The notes under the pieces were generated by a model. The model was given only the letters and a program-made list of their open reading frames with translations, had not been told where the DNA came from and made no database searches. This document shows positions 1 through 8,703 of a DNA stretch of 64,000 nt, piece after piece; within the stretch, counting starts at the first letter, position 1; every line of letters begins with the position of its first letter. Position numbers and translations under genes: made by a program. The stretch comes from Nostoc sp. UHCC 0870 (GTDB taxonomy: Bacteria; Cyanobacteriota; Cyanobacteriia; Cyanobacteriales; Nostocaceae): assembly GCF_022063185.1 (NCBI RefSeq), contig NZ_CP091913.1, positions 2,295,501 through 2,359,500 on the forward strand, written 5' to 3'.

Positions 1-480
1 TTTATCGGTAAGTCTAGAACTAATGTGAGTGAATGGTGTTCAGGTAGGAAGATTCCTAAACTTATTACAACTCTACAAATTTGCGAATTTTTGGGTATAC
101 CTCTACTAGATTTTTTTAGAGGAATAATCCATCCTATTAATCACCCTACCATAAACAAACAATATCAAAAACAGAAACTACAAAAATTAGATTTAGCTCA
201 ACAATTAGGATGTGACGACGGCAAAATATACAGGCATTTTCCAGATTTCTATCATATTATTTCAGCACGATATTTACGTTATCGTCAGGCGCATCGTCAG
301 GAATTGGCTCAAAAAATAAGAGAAGATGTTCGACAAGCAGCACTTAAACTCCATGCAGAAGGCAAAAACCCTCATGGTAAAAGTGTTGGAAAACTCCTCA
401 GTAAGCCAGGAATCATGTTGAATAAAGAAGCTCAAGTTGCCTTACGTCAAATTCGCCTTGAATTGGGCTATGAAAAATAG
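1..480 (+). CDS. TniQ/TnsD-family target selector, C-terminal part (5' end outside window)
   Basis: The reading frame is open from base 1, so the real start lies left of the window; the GTG at 25 is only an internal codon. The visible ~160 residues align by eye with the C-terminal part of the next gene. Both have a helix-turn-helix-like stretch (SEWCSGRKIP here, WMWKNGKAVP there), then a second HTH-like stretch ending HFPDFYHIISARYLRYR (HFPDLCHTISAKYISYR there), then a K-P-G tail. The TniQ zinc-finger part would lie upstream, off the window. TniQ/TnsD proteins choose the insertion site for Tn7-like transposons, either by binding a chromosomal attachment site or by working with a CRISPR effector. 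Family assignment is by similarity to the neighbour; which mode it uses cannot be seen. Confidence 0.7.
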   Translation, partial: FIGKSRTNVSEWCSGRKIPKLITTLQICEFLGIPLLDFFRGIIHPINHPTINKQYQKQKLQKLDLAQQLGCDDGKIYRHFPDFYHIISARYLRYRQAHRQELAQKIREDVRQAALKLHAEGKNPHGKSVGKLLSKPGIMLNKEAQVALRQIRLELGYEK

Positions 481-548
481 GCAAATAAAATGCTCAAAAT
501 CCACAAATTTTGAGAAAAAGTCTTCTTAAATAAGAAATTCAACAGATT

Positions 549-1952
549 TTGTCCAATTTAAATATGTTGCATCAAAGAACCAATGATTTATGGGATTTAG
601 AAAAACCCATTATTACGGAACGTAGTCACCTCAATCACCTGAAACCAATTTGTGTTGGAACAACAATGGTGGAAAGCTTAACAGGATACATTGCTAGATT
701 GGCAGATTCCCACAACGTATTTCCAGGAATTCTCATATCAAGAGAAATTGCCCCATTTCTCAAGGAAATTTTTCTTAAAGACAGCAGCAGCAGAGGTTTA
801 CGCGCCTTATTCCATCGTGCCACAGCTTTAAATGGTACAGGAGTTATGGCACTAGATTTTGTAAATTCACTTGAAAAACTAACATCTCAAAGCAATTTGT
901 GCTTTCTTACCTTGCTTTCTTGGGCTGAAATAATTCCCCCTAGAGGCTTGTTTAATTCCTACAAGACATGGTGTTCTGCTTGTTATGAAGACTGGTACTT
1001 ATCAGGGGAAGTTATATACGAGCCTTTAATTTGGAACATCAGTAATTTTAGGGTGTGTCCCTACCATCATCAACGTCTTCAGAATATATGTCCTCATTGC
1101 CAAGAAGTAATACCCCTGCTCACTTGGAGATCACGACCAGGGTACTGCTCAAATTGTGGTGGATGGTTAGGTAGAAATGACAGTAAAACCTCTACAGATG
1201 AATTTTATCGGCAAGGATTTTTATCCAAAGAAGAGTTGGAGTGGCAAACGTGGGTAGCAGAGGTGCTTGGAGAATTAATTGCTGCTATCCCATATCTAAA
1301 AACTCCACTACCAAAAGAAAACATTGCAAAATCCCTTGGTATAGCGATAGATATGGTTTCTGAGGGAAATTTAGCGGCTTTTGCCAGTCTACTTGGACTA
1401 CCAAAAAATACAGTATGGATGTGGAAAAATGGTAAAGCTGTACCCCAAATTGATTTACTGCTAAGAATCTGCTACTTTCTAAGAGTCACTTTATTAAATT
1501 TCCTCACATCAGAAGATATTGCCAGTTGTATCAAGATAACAATAAAGCCACCTTACCAGCGATCGCGTAAACCAAGAATATCCCCAAAGTCGTTCGCCCT
1601 GGAGCAGGTACAGGATGCTTTACTAGCCGTAGTTAGAAGTGGCGAAATACCGCCACCAGCAATGAGAGAAGTAGCTTTGCAGCTTGGATATGATAGGAGG
1701 ACAATCCTACAACATTTTCCAGATTTGTGTCATACTATTTCTGCTAAATACATTAGTTACCGCAAATCATTACGTCTGGAAAATATAGAACTGTCTTGCA
1801 AGGAAGTGCAACAGATTGTTGTTAGGCTGTGTAATGAAGGAATCTATCCGACAGAAAACCTTGTATCTCAGTCTATGACCAAGCCTGGATATTTGAGATA
1901 TAAGGAAGTCCGTGCTACATTGCAGCAAGCACAGACAAATTTCTCTGGGTAG
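549..1952 (+). CDS. TniQ/TnsD-family transposition target selector
   Basis: This 467-residue protein carries a TniQ signature near residue 40 (ESLTGYIARLADSHNV). A zinc-finger region follows around residues 140-205, with paired Cys and His residues (CSACYEDW, CPYHH, CPHCQ, CSNCGGWLG). The C-terminal half has HTH-like segments shared with the preceding gene. That architecture fits TnsD-like or long TniQ proteins of Tn7-like elements, which recruit the transposase through TnsC. The reading frame opens at a TTG; the ATG at 564 gives a product five residues shorter, and neither has an obvious Shine-Dalgarno sequence. It lies 68 bp after the paralogous gene and about 40 bp before the presumed transposon end next to tRNA-Val. 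The family call is fairly sure; attachment-site binding is inference. Confidence 0.8.
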   Translation: MSNLNMLHQRTNDLWDLEKPIITERSHLNHLKPICVGTTMVESLTGYIARLADSHNVFPGILISREIAPFLKEIFLKDSSSRGLRALFHRATALNGTGVMALDFVNSLEKLTSQSNLCFLTLLSWAEIIPPRGLFNSYKTWCSACYEDWYLSGEVIYEPLIWNISNFRVCPYHHQRLQNICPHCQEVIPLLTWRSRPGYCSNCGGWLGRNDSKTSTDEFYRQGFLSKEELEWQTWVAEVLGELIAAIPYLKTPLPKENIAKSLGIAIDMVSEGNLAAFASLLGLPKNTVWMWKNGKAVPQIDLLLRICYFLRVTLLNFLTSEDIASCIKITIKPPYQRSRKPRISPKSFALEQVQDALLAVVRSGEIPPPAMREVALQLGYDRRTILQHFPDLCHTISAKYISYRKSLRLENIELSCKEVQQIVVRLCNEGIYPTENLVSQSMTKPGYLRYKEVRATLQQAQTNFSG

Positions 1953-1989
1953 GCAGATTCATCACTCAGAATGGTCAAGACCAGGTTTA

Positions 1990-2110
1990 ATTGAATGTCA
2001 AATTTTTAAACCATAACTTTGCCGGGGAAGTTTTAAACCATAAGGTTGCCGTTGCGGCAATATTATGCTTTAAATCACATGAACAGCGACATTCAATTTG
2101 TGAATGTACA
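1990..2110. mobile_element. Candidate right end of a Tn7-like transposon
   Basis: Directly seen: two 21-bp direct repeats (2004-2024 and 2031-2051, 19 of 21 identical), a weaker third copy at about 2068-2090, and an inverted pair ATTGAATGTC (1990-1999)/GACATTCAAT (2088-2097). The sequence then ends in TGTACA at 2105-2110, two bases before the tRNA acceptor stem. Tn7-like ends are known to carry several transposase (TnsB) binding repeats and to terminate in TGT...ACA; TGTACA termini occur in cyanobacterial members. Together with the adjacent TniQ genes this is read as the element boundary. The opposite end, and the target duplication (which would be 2111-2115 if 5 bp), cannot be checked here. 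Confidence 0.6.
2004..2051 (+). repeat. Two 21-bp direct repeats, likely TnsB binding sites
   Basis: The copies at 2004-2024 and 2031-2051 both begin TTTTAAACCATAA and end TTGCCG, differ at two central positions, and are spaced 27 bp start to start. Their place just inside the presumed transposon end suggests transposase binding sites; this role is inferred. Confidence 0.55.
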
Positions 2111-2111
2111 A

Positions 2112-2185
<74 letters not shown>

Positions 2186-2249
2186 TTACCACACGATTTA
2201 TGAGTATAGCATATTCTTCTTATAAAGCCAATATTCTTTCAAAAAATCT

Positions 2250-3746
2250 CTACTGCTGAAGTCTGTTCTTGGCTTGTGATATTAGCGTTTGTGCTTCTGC
2301 GTAGGCTGTTGTCCCAGACTTCACTGTACTTAGCTGGTTGATAATTCCCTGAATTTGCGCTTGAAACTGCTGTTGGTCGGAAGGAGGAGCAGCAATTAAC
2401 CTCTGAATTTCCTCATTCGCCTGTTTCAGTAATAATTGTGACTCTATCTCAGCTTGTAGTCGAGTCTCGATAATGCCTAAATTAGTTTGATAAGTCGCTA
2501 GCAACTTCTGAGCTTCTAAATAACCGGGTTCTTCTACCCGAATGGTTTGCAATTGCTCAATAGCGGTTGACCATAATTTAGCAATTTGCTTCCATTGCAT
2601 ATCTGTATGGGGTGGATTTTGGGCTGATTTAGCGGCTGCAAGGGCAAATTGTTTTGCACCCTCAATTAATTTGCTACTGCGGGGGTCAACAATACCCTGA
2701 ATTTTGCTTTGGTAGCTGACTAATAACTTTTGGGCTTCTACATAACGGGGATTTTCTAAAGGAACTTGATTAATGCGGTTAATAGCCTGTTGCCATAATT
2801 CCGATGCAACTTTTGGCTGAGTTGGCTTGGCTTGTTCGGCTGCTAGGTCAAATTCTTGGGCGGCTGTGATGAAGTTACCAATACGGGCGTTTTCAAAATC
2901 TCGTTTGAAAGCGTTAAGTTTAGTTCGTGCTGTTTTTGCTGCTAGGGTTTGTTGAGGAATTTGTTCTAATTGGTCTATTCCTTCTTGCCAAATTGCGATC
3001 GCTTTTTCTCTATCTTTAGTATTATTAGCCTGTTCATATTGCTGCTTGGCCGCTTTTAGGGTTTCTTCGGCTTGGGAGAGTGGGACTAAAGCGTTTTTGT
3101 CTTGAAACACAATCGCTTCTATCCTTCCTACCCGTTGACGCGCTGTTTCAAACTCATCTACAGTAAACCGCCAGGTACAGCCAAATAAATTACAGTACGC
3201 CTGGGGATAATACCCTAAAAACCAAACTGGTAAATTATCTAAATTTTGTTTTGCAGCTTTGACTTTTTCACCACCGCGTTCAATATCTGCTGGGCTAGTA
3301 GCTTTATTAATTAATTGGTCTGCTTGTTCCAGGTTGTGAATTGCTCCCCGATAGTGATAATCCATGTTGATATAACTAGGCAATAGCAGGATGGGTACAG
3401 TTTTCGCTACAGGCCAGCGAATCATCGGATAAGGCAAATTCACTACCCAAAGTACCCCAGCCGAAGCACTCACAAAAATTGCTACCCACTTGATTTTGCT
3501 AAAAATACCAGGTGGTTGATTAACTTGTACAGCTTGTTTGAGAATTTTCTCGCTGAATTGTGGATATATGTCCACAACTGTTTCACGCAGTTCATCTAAA
3601 CCAACTGGAGAGCCTTTTTCTGTCCGCAGTTGTTCTAACCGGTTAATAACTATTTCTTGTTCGATTTTACTCACTTGGTCATTACCAGTGCATTTCTGTA
3701 TTTCCGCTAGCAGTAGTTTCCAGGCTTTTTTGTTAAGGCGATACAT
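2250..3746 (-). CDS. Cyanobacterial membrane-anchored repeat protein, function unknown
   Basis: A 498-residue protein not recognised as a named family. The N-terminal ~80 residues are charged and probably cytosolic. One or two hydrophobic stretches follow (about residues 87-130, VAIFVSASAGVLWVV and then TVPILLLPSYI). The rest is helical and rich in Ala, Gln and Lys. It contains at least three similar units of about 75 residues with the pattern W..AI..L..I....P.Y.EAQ.LL..Y, which resembles TPR-like repeats with coiled-coil potential. This fits a single-anchor protein exposing an alpha-solenoid, perhaps a scaffold. It stands alone, convergent with the tRNA-side region and divergent from the dehydrogenase at 3910. 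Confidence 0.6.
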   Translation of the reverse strand: MYRLNKKAWKLLLAEIQKCTGNDQVSKIEQEIVINRLEQLRTEKGSPVGLDELRETVVDIYPQFSEKILKQAVQVNQPPGIFSKIKWVAIFVSASAGVLWVVNLPYPMIRWPVAKTVPILLLPSYINMDYHYRGAIHNLEQADQLINKATSPADIERGGEKVKAAKQNLDNLPVWFLGYYPQAYCNLFGCTWRFTVDEFETARQRVGRIEAIVFQDKNALVPLSQAEETLKAAKQQYEQANNTKDREKAIAIWQEGIDQLEQIPQQTLAAKTARTKLNAFKRDFENARIGNFITAAQEFDLAAEQAKPTQPKVASELWQQAINRINQVPLENPRYVEAQKLLVSYQSKIQGIVDPRSSKLIEGAKQFALAAAKSAQNPPHTDMQWKQIAKLWSTAIEQLQTIRVEEPGYLEAQKLLATYQTNLGIIETRLQAEIESQLLLKQANEEIQRLIAAPPSDQQQFQAQIQGIINQLSTVKSGTTAYAEAQTLISQAKNRLQQ

Positions 3747-3909
3747 AGATTAAAGCTGTAACTTATAAATCTAGTATTCCCATAGCTCATCAGAAAAATT
3801 ACCAAAATTTACCACAGTCAAACAATCAGACTCATCAATAAAGATAATTAAATCTCTAAAAACAATTGCTAAAATCTATAAGTCTGATAAGAAAAACTTG
3901 ATAATACAA

Positions 3910-4686
3910 ATGTCAACTGCTTTAATTACCGGTGCATCAGGTGGTATTGGTAAAGCCTTTGCCCAAGAATTAGCTGCACGTCAAACTAATCTAGTTCTTG
4001 TAGCTCGTTCAGAAGCAAAGCTACACCAGCTTGCTCAAGAACTACAAGAGAAATATAAAATCCAAGTAGATGTAATAGTTAAAGACCTCACAGAAGCAGA
4101 TGCTGCGGCGGCGGTATTTAATATTACTAAATCTAAGGGATTAACTATTGATTTGTTAATCAACAATGCTGGTTTTGGAGATTACGGTGATTTTGCGGAA
4201 AGGGATGGGGAACGCCAAGTTAAGATGGTACAGTTAAATGTTTTAGCTTTGGTAGATTTAACCCATAAATTTCTACCATTGATGCGACAACGCCGTTCAG
4301 GAAGCATTATTAATGTATCTTCAATAGCCGCATTCCAACCGATACCATACCTTTCTGTATATGCTGCAAGTAAGGCTTTTGTGTTGAGTTTTAGTGAAGC
4401 GTTGTGGGCAGAAAATCGTGACTATGGCATTCGTGTCTTAGTTGTTTGTCCTGGACCAACGGAAACCAGCTTTTTTACTGAGGCTAGATTCCCTATGGCT
4501 TTTACTAGTAAAACCAATAAAATTTCTACCCCTGAAGAGGTAGTAAACGATGCTTTAAATGCTTTGGGAAAGGGAGTTTCAACGGTAATTAGTGGCAATC
4601 TACTAAGTAAAATAATTACGAATATGCCGCGATTTTTACCGAGAGAAACCCTTGTACATATTTTAGAAAAACAGTTTAAAGCTTAA
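3910..4686 (+). CDS. Short-chain dehydrogenase/reductase (SDR)
   Basis: A 258-residue classical SDR, an NAD(P)-dependent cytosolic oxidoreductase. The dinucleotide-binding motif TGASGGIG lies at residues 7-14, NNAG follows near residue 83, and the catalytic SSIAAF/YAASK tetrad elements include Y151 and K155. The PGPTET turn after the catalytic Lys is also typical. I chose ATG 3910 because MSTALITG is the usual compact SDR start; a TTG 12 bp upstream extends the frame by four residues. The substrate cannot be told. A perfect inverted repeat follows eight bases after the stop. Confidence 0.85.
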   Translation: MSTALITGASGGIGKAFAQELAARQTNLVLVARSEAKLHQLAQELQEKYKIQVDVIVKDLTEADAAAAVFNITKSKGLTIDLLINNAGFGDYGDFAERDGERQVKMVQLNVLALVDLTHKFLPLMRQRRSGSIINVSSIAAFQPIPYLSVYAASKAFVLSFSEALWAENRDYGIRVLVVCPGPTETSFFTEARFPMAFTSKTNKISTPEEVVNDALNALGKGVSTVISGNLLSKIITNMPRFLPRETLVHILEKQFKA

Positions 4687-4693
4687 GTGACGA

Positions 4694-4737
4694 ACAGTGG
4701 ATATCTTTCCAAGAGATGTTGGTAAAATATCCACTGT
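4694..4737 (+). terminator. Inverted repeat after the SDR gene
   Basis: ACAGTGGATAT (4694-4704) pairs perfectly with ATATCCACTGT (4727-4737) across a 22-nt loop. No clear T tract follows, so it may be a weak terminator or a dispersed hairpin. Confidence 0.35.
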
Positions 4738-4830
4738 CAACGCTGTAGAAAGTATTCACAATGTTAAATAGTTATACAGTCAACGTTGTGTAAATTGTGA
4801 TATAGATAAAACAAAGTAAGATGGGGTAGT

Positions 4831-6258
4831 TCATTTGACTGTTGGTTCTGGTTGGGGTGAGTTGTCTACTTGAGTTGGGTCTTGGGTTAAAGGTGTCCAG
4901 TAACTGGCAATTAGGGCAACCATCAGCCACCAGAGGGTATTGACTTCAGGACGAAACCAGATGGTGTCTACTGTACCGTGAGCCAGCATCCCTAATAGAG
5001 TTGCAAATGCCCCAATTAACCAAAAGCCTTCTAAATTACCGGATTGTCGCAATCTGCGTAACTGTAAAAGTGCAGTATTGGAAATGACAATTATTAACCA
5101 GAGAAAACAGCCAAGACCAACAAAACCCGTTTCTACAGCCACCTCTAGGAAAATGGAATAGGCACTCAACGCACTATAACGAGGACGCTGGTAAAGAGGA
5201 TAGATTTTATTAAAAGAGTTGTGACCTGGGCCAATACCGATAATTGGCCGATCGCGAATCATCTCAAATACAGCATCCCAAACATTGCGGCGAAAATTAT
5301 TACTGCTATCTTGGCGATCGGCAAAGATGCTAAAAACCCGTAATCGGACTGGTTCAACAAATATCACTGCTACAATCAATAACCCAATCACGCCTCCTAA
5401 GAGTATGGGTAGTGACCAAGTGCGCCAAAAATCTGGTAGTTGTACACTCCACCAGTAAACTAACAAAACGATCGCCGCGAATACTGCTACCAATAGCCCA
5501 ATCCAACCACCACGACTAAAAGTTAAAATTAGGCAAGTAGTATTAACAATCAACATTGTTAATGCTAAAGATTTTTTAACCCAACCTTGCCAAGCAAAAA
5601 TAGCTACCAGGCTAAAAACTACAGCCGGGACTAGATAACCAGCTAACAAGTTAGGATTACCCAAATAACTATAAACCCTAGTAGTCTTAGATAAAGAAGA
5701 TGTTGGGTCAACCCAAGTAGCTAGTTGTACTGCACCAAAACGCCATTGCCTTAAACCATATACACTGACAATCAATGACACGTGTAAGTAGATGGTGATG
5801 ATCCAAGACCGCAAACGAGGCGATCGCAGTACCCTAGCACACAAGGCAAATAGCAATAAATACAGCGTTAATGTGATTAAATCATTTAAAGCTGCTCTTG
5901 GTACGGGTGATAATGCCGTTGCGACTATGGCAACCCCCCAATAAAGCAACACCAGCAAATGAATAGGAGTAGCAAGGGAAGTTCTGATTGAGGCTGGTTC
6001 ATCAGTTAAGGTCAACAATAGCCAAAATCCCACACAAGCTAAGAGCAATACTCCTATCAGGGTACTAGAGACAAAAGGGGCAAGAGCATATATTAAACTC
6101 AGTAAAGCCGTAGCAATTACATCTCCCCACTGAAGTAAAACACTAGTTTGCCGCCAAGAAAACAACAATCCCACTAGAAACTTATGTAAATAACTAGAAG
6201 AAAGATATTGTTTAAGCGGTAAATACGATAAAGTAAACCGTTGCCAGACTAAATTCAT
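4831..6258 (-). CDS. ictB: IctB-family protein (O-antigen ligase-like membrane protein)
   Basis: A 475-residue polytopic membrane protein with about ten hydrophobic segments. It begins MNLVWQRFTLSYLPLKQY, the conserved start of cyanobacterial IctB proteins, so the ATG at 6258 is preferred over one six codons upstream. The central Wzy_C/O-antigen-ligase region includes LTFSRGGWIGLLVA and the large loop with IGIGPGHNSFNKIYP. IctB was first described as a putative inorganic-carbon transporter, but its fold is that of O-antigen ligases, so its biochemical role is debated. The C-terminus is Pro/Gln-rich and cytosolic. Monocistronic in appearance. Confidence 0.85.
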   Translation of the reverse strand: MNLVWQRFTLSYLPLKQYLSSSYLHKFLVGLLFSWRQTSVLLQWGDVIATALLSLIYALAPFVSSTLIGVLLLACVGFWLLLTLTDEPASIRTSLATPIHLLVLLYWGVAIVATALSPVPRAALNDLITLTLYLLLFALCARVLRSPRLRSWIITIYLHVSLIVSVYGLRQWRFGAVQLATWVDPTSSLSKTTRVYSYLGNPNLLAGYLVPAVVFSLVAIFAWQGWVKKSLALTMLIVNTTCLILTFSRGGWIGLLVAVFAAIVLLVYWWSVQLPDFWRTWSLPILLGGVIGLLIVAVIFVEPVRLRVFSIFADRQDSSNNFRRNVWDAVFEMIRDRPIIGIGPGHNSFNKIYPLYQRPRYSALSAYSIFLEVAVETGFVGLGCFLWLIIVISNTALLQLRRLRQSGNLEGFWLIGAFATLLGMLAHGTVDTIWFRPEVNTLWWLMVALIASYWTPLTQDPTQVDNSPQPEPTVK

Positions 6259-6413
6259 AAAACCCACTTTGATCAATTAGCAAGCCCTTTTAGCACGTGG
6301 ACTTGATCATATAGCGGCTCATTATAAAGTAATAATCCAGATAGCAAATTGGTAATTGGTAATTCGGTTGTTAATAATAGCTACCATAACAGTCCTCTCT
6401 AGGGCAGGGAGCA

Positions 6414-7976
6414 TCAAGAAATATTACTCGTTTTTGGGGAATTATTTAATTGCAGTGGTAGAGTCAGTACATAACGATGCCCTGATTGTGCTGAACCTTG
6501 AATAGCAATTTGTCCACCATGTAATTCTGCCAATTGACAGCTAAGTAACAGACCTAAGCTTTCTCGTGACAAATTACCTTCTCCTGGAGTTAAGTCTTCT
6601 TCAGGATCTACAGCCGAAATATTTGGGCGATCGCCATTTAGATTTTGCAACTTTTCTAGTGTGATTGGCAAACTCCCTGTTTCCTCATGACTATCGAGAT
6701 GGATACTATAAGGGGCGGTTTCGCCAGCCAACTCCATCAGAGTCAATGAATTGAGGCGGAAGTAAGGGTCAACCTCAGTAATCCCATCTCCTAACCAGGG
6801 ATGGGAAGCCCATACCGTGATATTGAGTACATTTTCTTTGTAAGAAACGTGAATACGAATAATGCTACCGGTCGCAGAAAGTTGAATCACGCTAAAAATT
6901 AGGTGATATAGTATTTGCCGAGCTTTATCTTTGTCCAAAGGCCAAATTCGGCCACGTCCTGGTTCTATTGACAAGCGAATATCTTGCTCACGGCGATTAG
7001 CTGCTTCTTCCAAAGTATTAATCGCCTGCTGACAAAGCATTTCCACATCTACAGGCACTACATTGATGCTAGTAGCATTCTTATCTATTGCTGCTAGTTC
7101 GGTAATTTCATTAACTAAAGAAAGTAAGTACCGACCACTATGTTGGATGATATCTAGATATTCTCTTTGTTTAGTGGTTAAAGGCCCGTAAATCTCCCTT
7201 CCTAAAACACTGGTCATCCCTAATACGGATGTCAGAGGTGTGCGTAGTTCCTGAGTCAGTTGTGCTAGAAGTTCTAGTTTAATTTGCTTAGTTTCCTGAG
7301 CTTCTTTGTCTAAATTAGGTGAAGTGACTTTGGTGACTTTGTGAACTTCCTCATTGAGTAACAAAGGAGTAGAGTTATTCAAACTCAATTTGTCGGCTTT
7401 TTCTAACATCAGGAGACGATTTCGCTCAAATTCGCTCATACTCCAACGAGCTATAATTTGTAAAAATTCAATGTCTCGATTCGTAAAATTACGTGGTACT
7501 AGATCCATGACCGCCAACGCGCCTAAGCAGTTACCTGTAGCATCAATTAGCGGCGCACCTAAGTAAGCACGGATGCCATAATCTTGTACTAACTTGCTCC
7601 CGACTAGTGAGGTATCTGTCAGTTTTTGCGTATCGTTAATTACCAGAGTTTGAAGACTTTCTACAACCTGAGTACAAAAAGACTCGCCCCGCAACAACTG
7701 GCGACTTTGTGCCAAATGATTCATTAAGCCTAGCCTAGATAAGCCCACAGCCGATTTGAACCAATGGGATTCTTGATCTATGAATCCTAAAACAGAAATT
7801 GGTGCTTCCAAAAAGTGAGCAGCTGTTTGAGTCGCCTCTTCAAAAACGGGGATTGTTTCTGGGTGACGCAAACCTAATTCTGACAATACTGTGAGACGTT
7901 GCTGTTCTCTTGTTTCTTGAGAAGCCCAACCATCTTTAAGGACAAATAATTTCTTATCCGGCTCTACCATTGCCAT
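6414..7976 (-). CDS. GAF-domain histidine-kinase-like protein lacking the phosphoacceptor His
   Basis: A 520-residue soluble sensor. Residues ~42-195 form a GAF domain (SVLGFIDQESHWFK, GAPLIDATGNCLGALAVMD). Residues ~230-297 match a HisKA dimerisation helix pair, but the H-box reads LTQELRTPLTSVLGM with Gln242 where the phosphorylated His belongs. The C-terminal ~180 residues resemble a HATPase module (LGLLLSCQLAELHGGQIAI), yet the N-box Asn and the DxGxG box are not evident. It therefore looks like a pseudokinase that may bind a ligand through GAF and modulate a partner; that role is inference. No response regulator is adjacent. A 727-bp non-coding stretch lies upstream. Confidence 0.75.
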   Translation of the reverse strand: MAMVEPDKKLFVLKDGWASQETREQQRLTVLSELGLRHPETIPVFEEATQTAAHFLEAPISVLGFIDQESHWFKSAVGLSRLGLMNHLAQSRQLLRGESFCTQVVESLQTLVINDTQKLTDTSLVGSKLVQDYGIRAYLGAPLIDATGNCLGALAVMDLVPRNFTNRDIEFLQIIARWSMSEFERNRLLMLEKADKLSLNNSTPLLLNEEVHKVTKVTSPNLDKEAQETKQIKLELLAQLTQELRTPLTSVLGMTSVLGREIYGPLTTKQREYLDIIQHSGRYLLSLVNEITELAAIDKNATSINVVPVDVEMLCQQAINTLEEAANRREQDIRLSIEPGRGRIWPLDKDKARQILYHLIFSVIQLSATGSIIRIHVSYKENVLNITVWASHPWLGDGITEVDPYFRLNSLTLMELAGETAPYSIHLDSHEETGSLPITLEKLQNLNGDRPNISAVDPEEDLTPGEGNLSRESLGLLLSCQLAELHGGQIAIQGSAQSGHRYVLTLPLQLNNSPKTSNIS

Positions 7977-8703
7977 CTCTACCTTAATAATTGCTCGATA
8001 CTGTAATTTATATAACCACTGTGACTGGGTTATGATTTACTATTCTTAAGCATTCCCCAATTTGGCTGCTGACAAACAAGCTGTAAACAAAAATTTTGTA
8101 CATTTTCTGTAAATAGGGTACGTAATTGTATAGCGTTAGTTTATTGTTCGTCCAGGGTATCCTAACTTTAGGAATACAGATGTCAGCAGCATCAGTAATC
8201 TAGTCAGTATTTTCATAATCAATATTGCGATAATAGCAAACTCGGTTGCATTATCCTGTATCTAAGGCAAACTGAAATAAATGCCGCCTAATTCCTGAAC
8301 TATGGCTCATAAGTATAACTCTGTAATCAGCAAAATTCCTGATTTTTATTTTTCTGAAAATAATTAGCCCAGCGACCAAAATTTATTATATGAATACATG
8401 GCAAACTTAAAAATATTGATAATTATTTTTGAATTAAAATAAACTATGATTTGCATCTAAACTAGCTATTTAAGTCATTATTTAAATCAATCAAAAATGG
8501 GTATAGAAATAATATTGCTGAAGTTATTGGGGCTTTCAGAACTTTTGATTAGCGGCAGTAACAACTTATAATTTTATTTGGATACATTATTTTAAATTTT
8601 TTAATAAAAAATAATTGGGGTTGATATATAATTTCGATCAAGTTTCCGTTACATTTATATATGTAAATAAAGTCTAGCAAATTAAATCAGAGGATAAGTA
8701 ACA
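7977..8703. other. AT-rich intergenic region, no gene seen
   Basis: A 727-bp divergent spacer between the kinase-like gene (leftward) and the aminotransferase gene (rightward). No supported coding frame was found. A dyad TTACAT-6-ATGTAA lies at 8649-8666, 38 bp before the aminotransferase ATG, and AGAGGATAAG just before 8704 can serve as its ribosome binding site. Promoters for both neighbours probably lie here. Confidence 0.5.
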
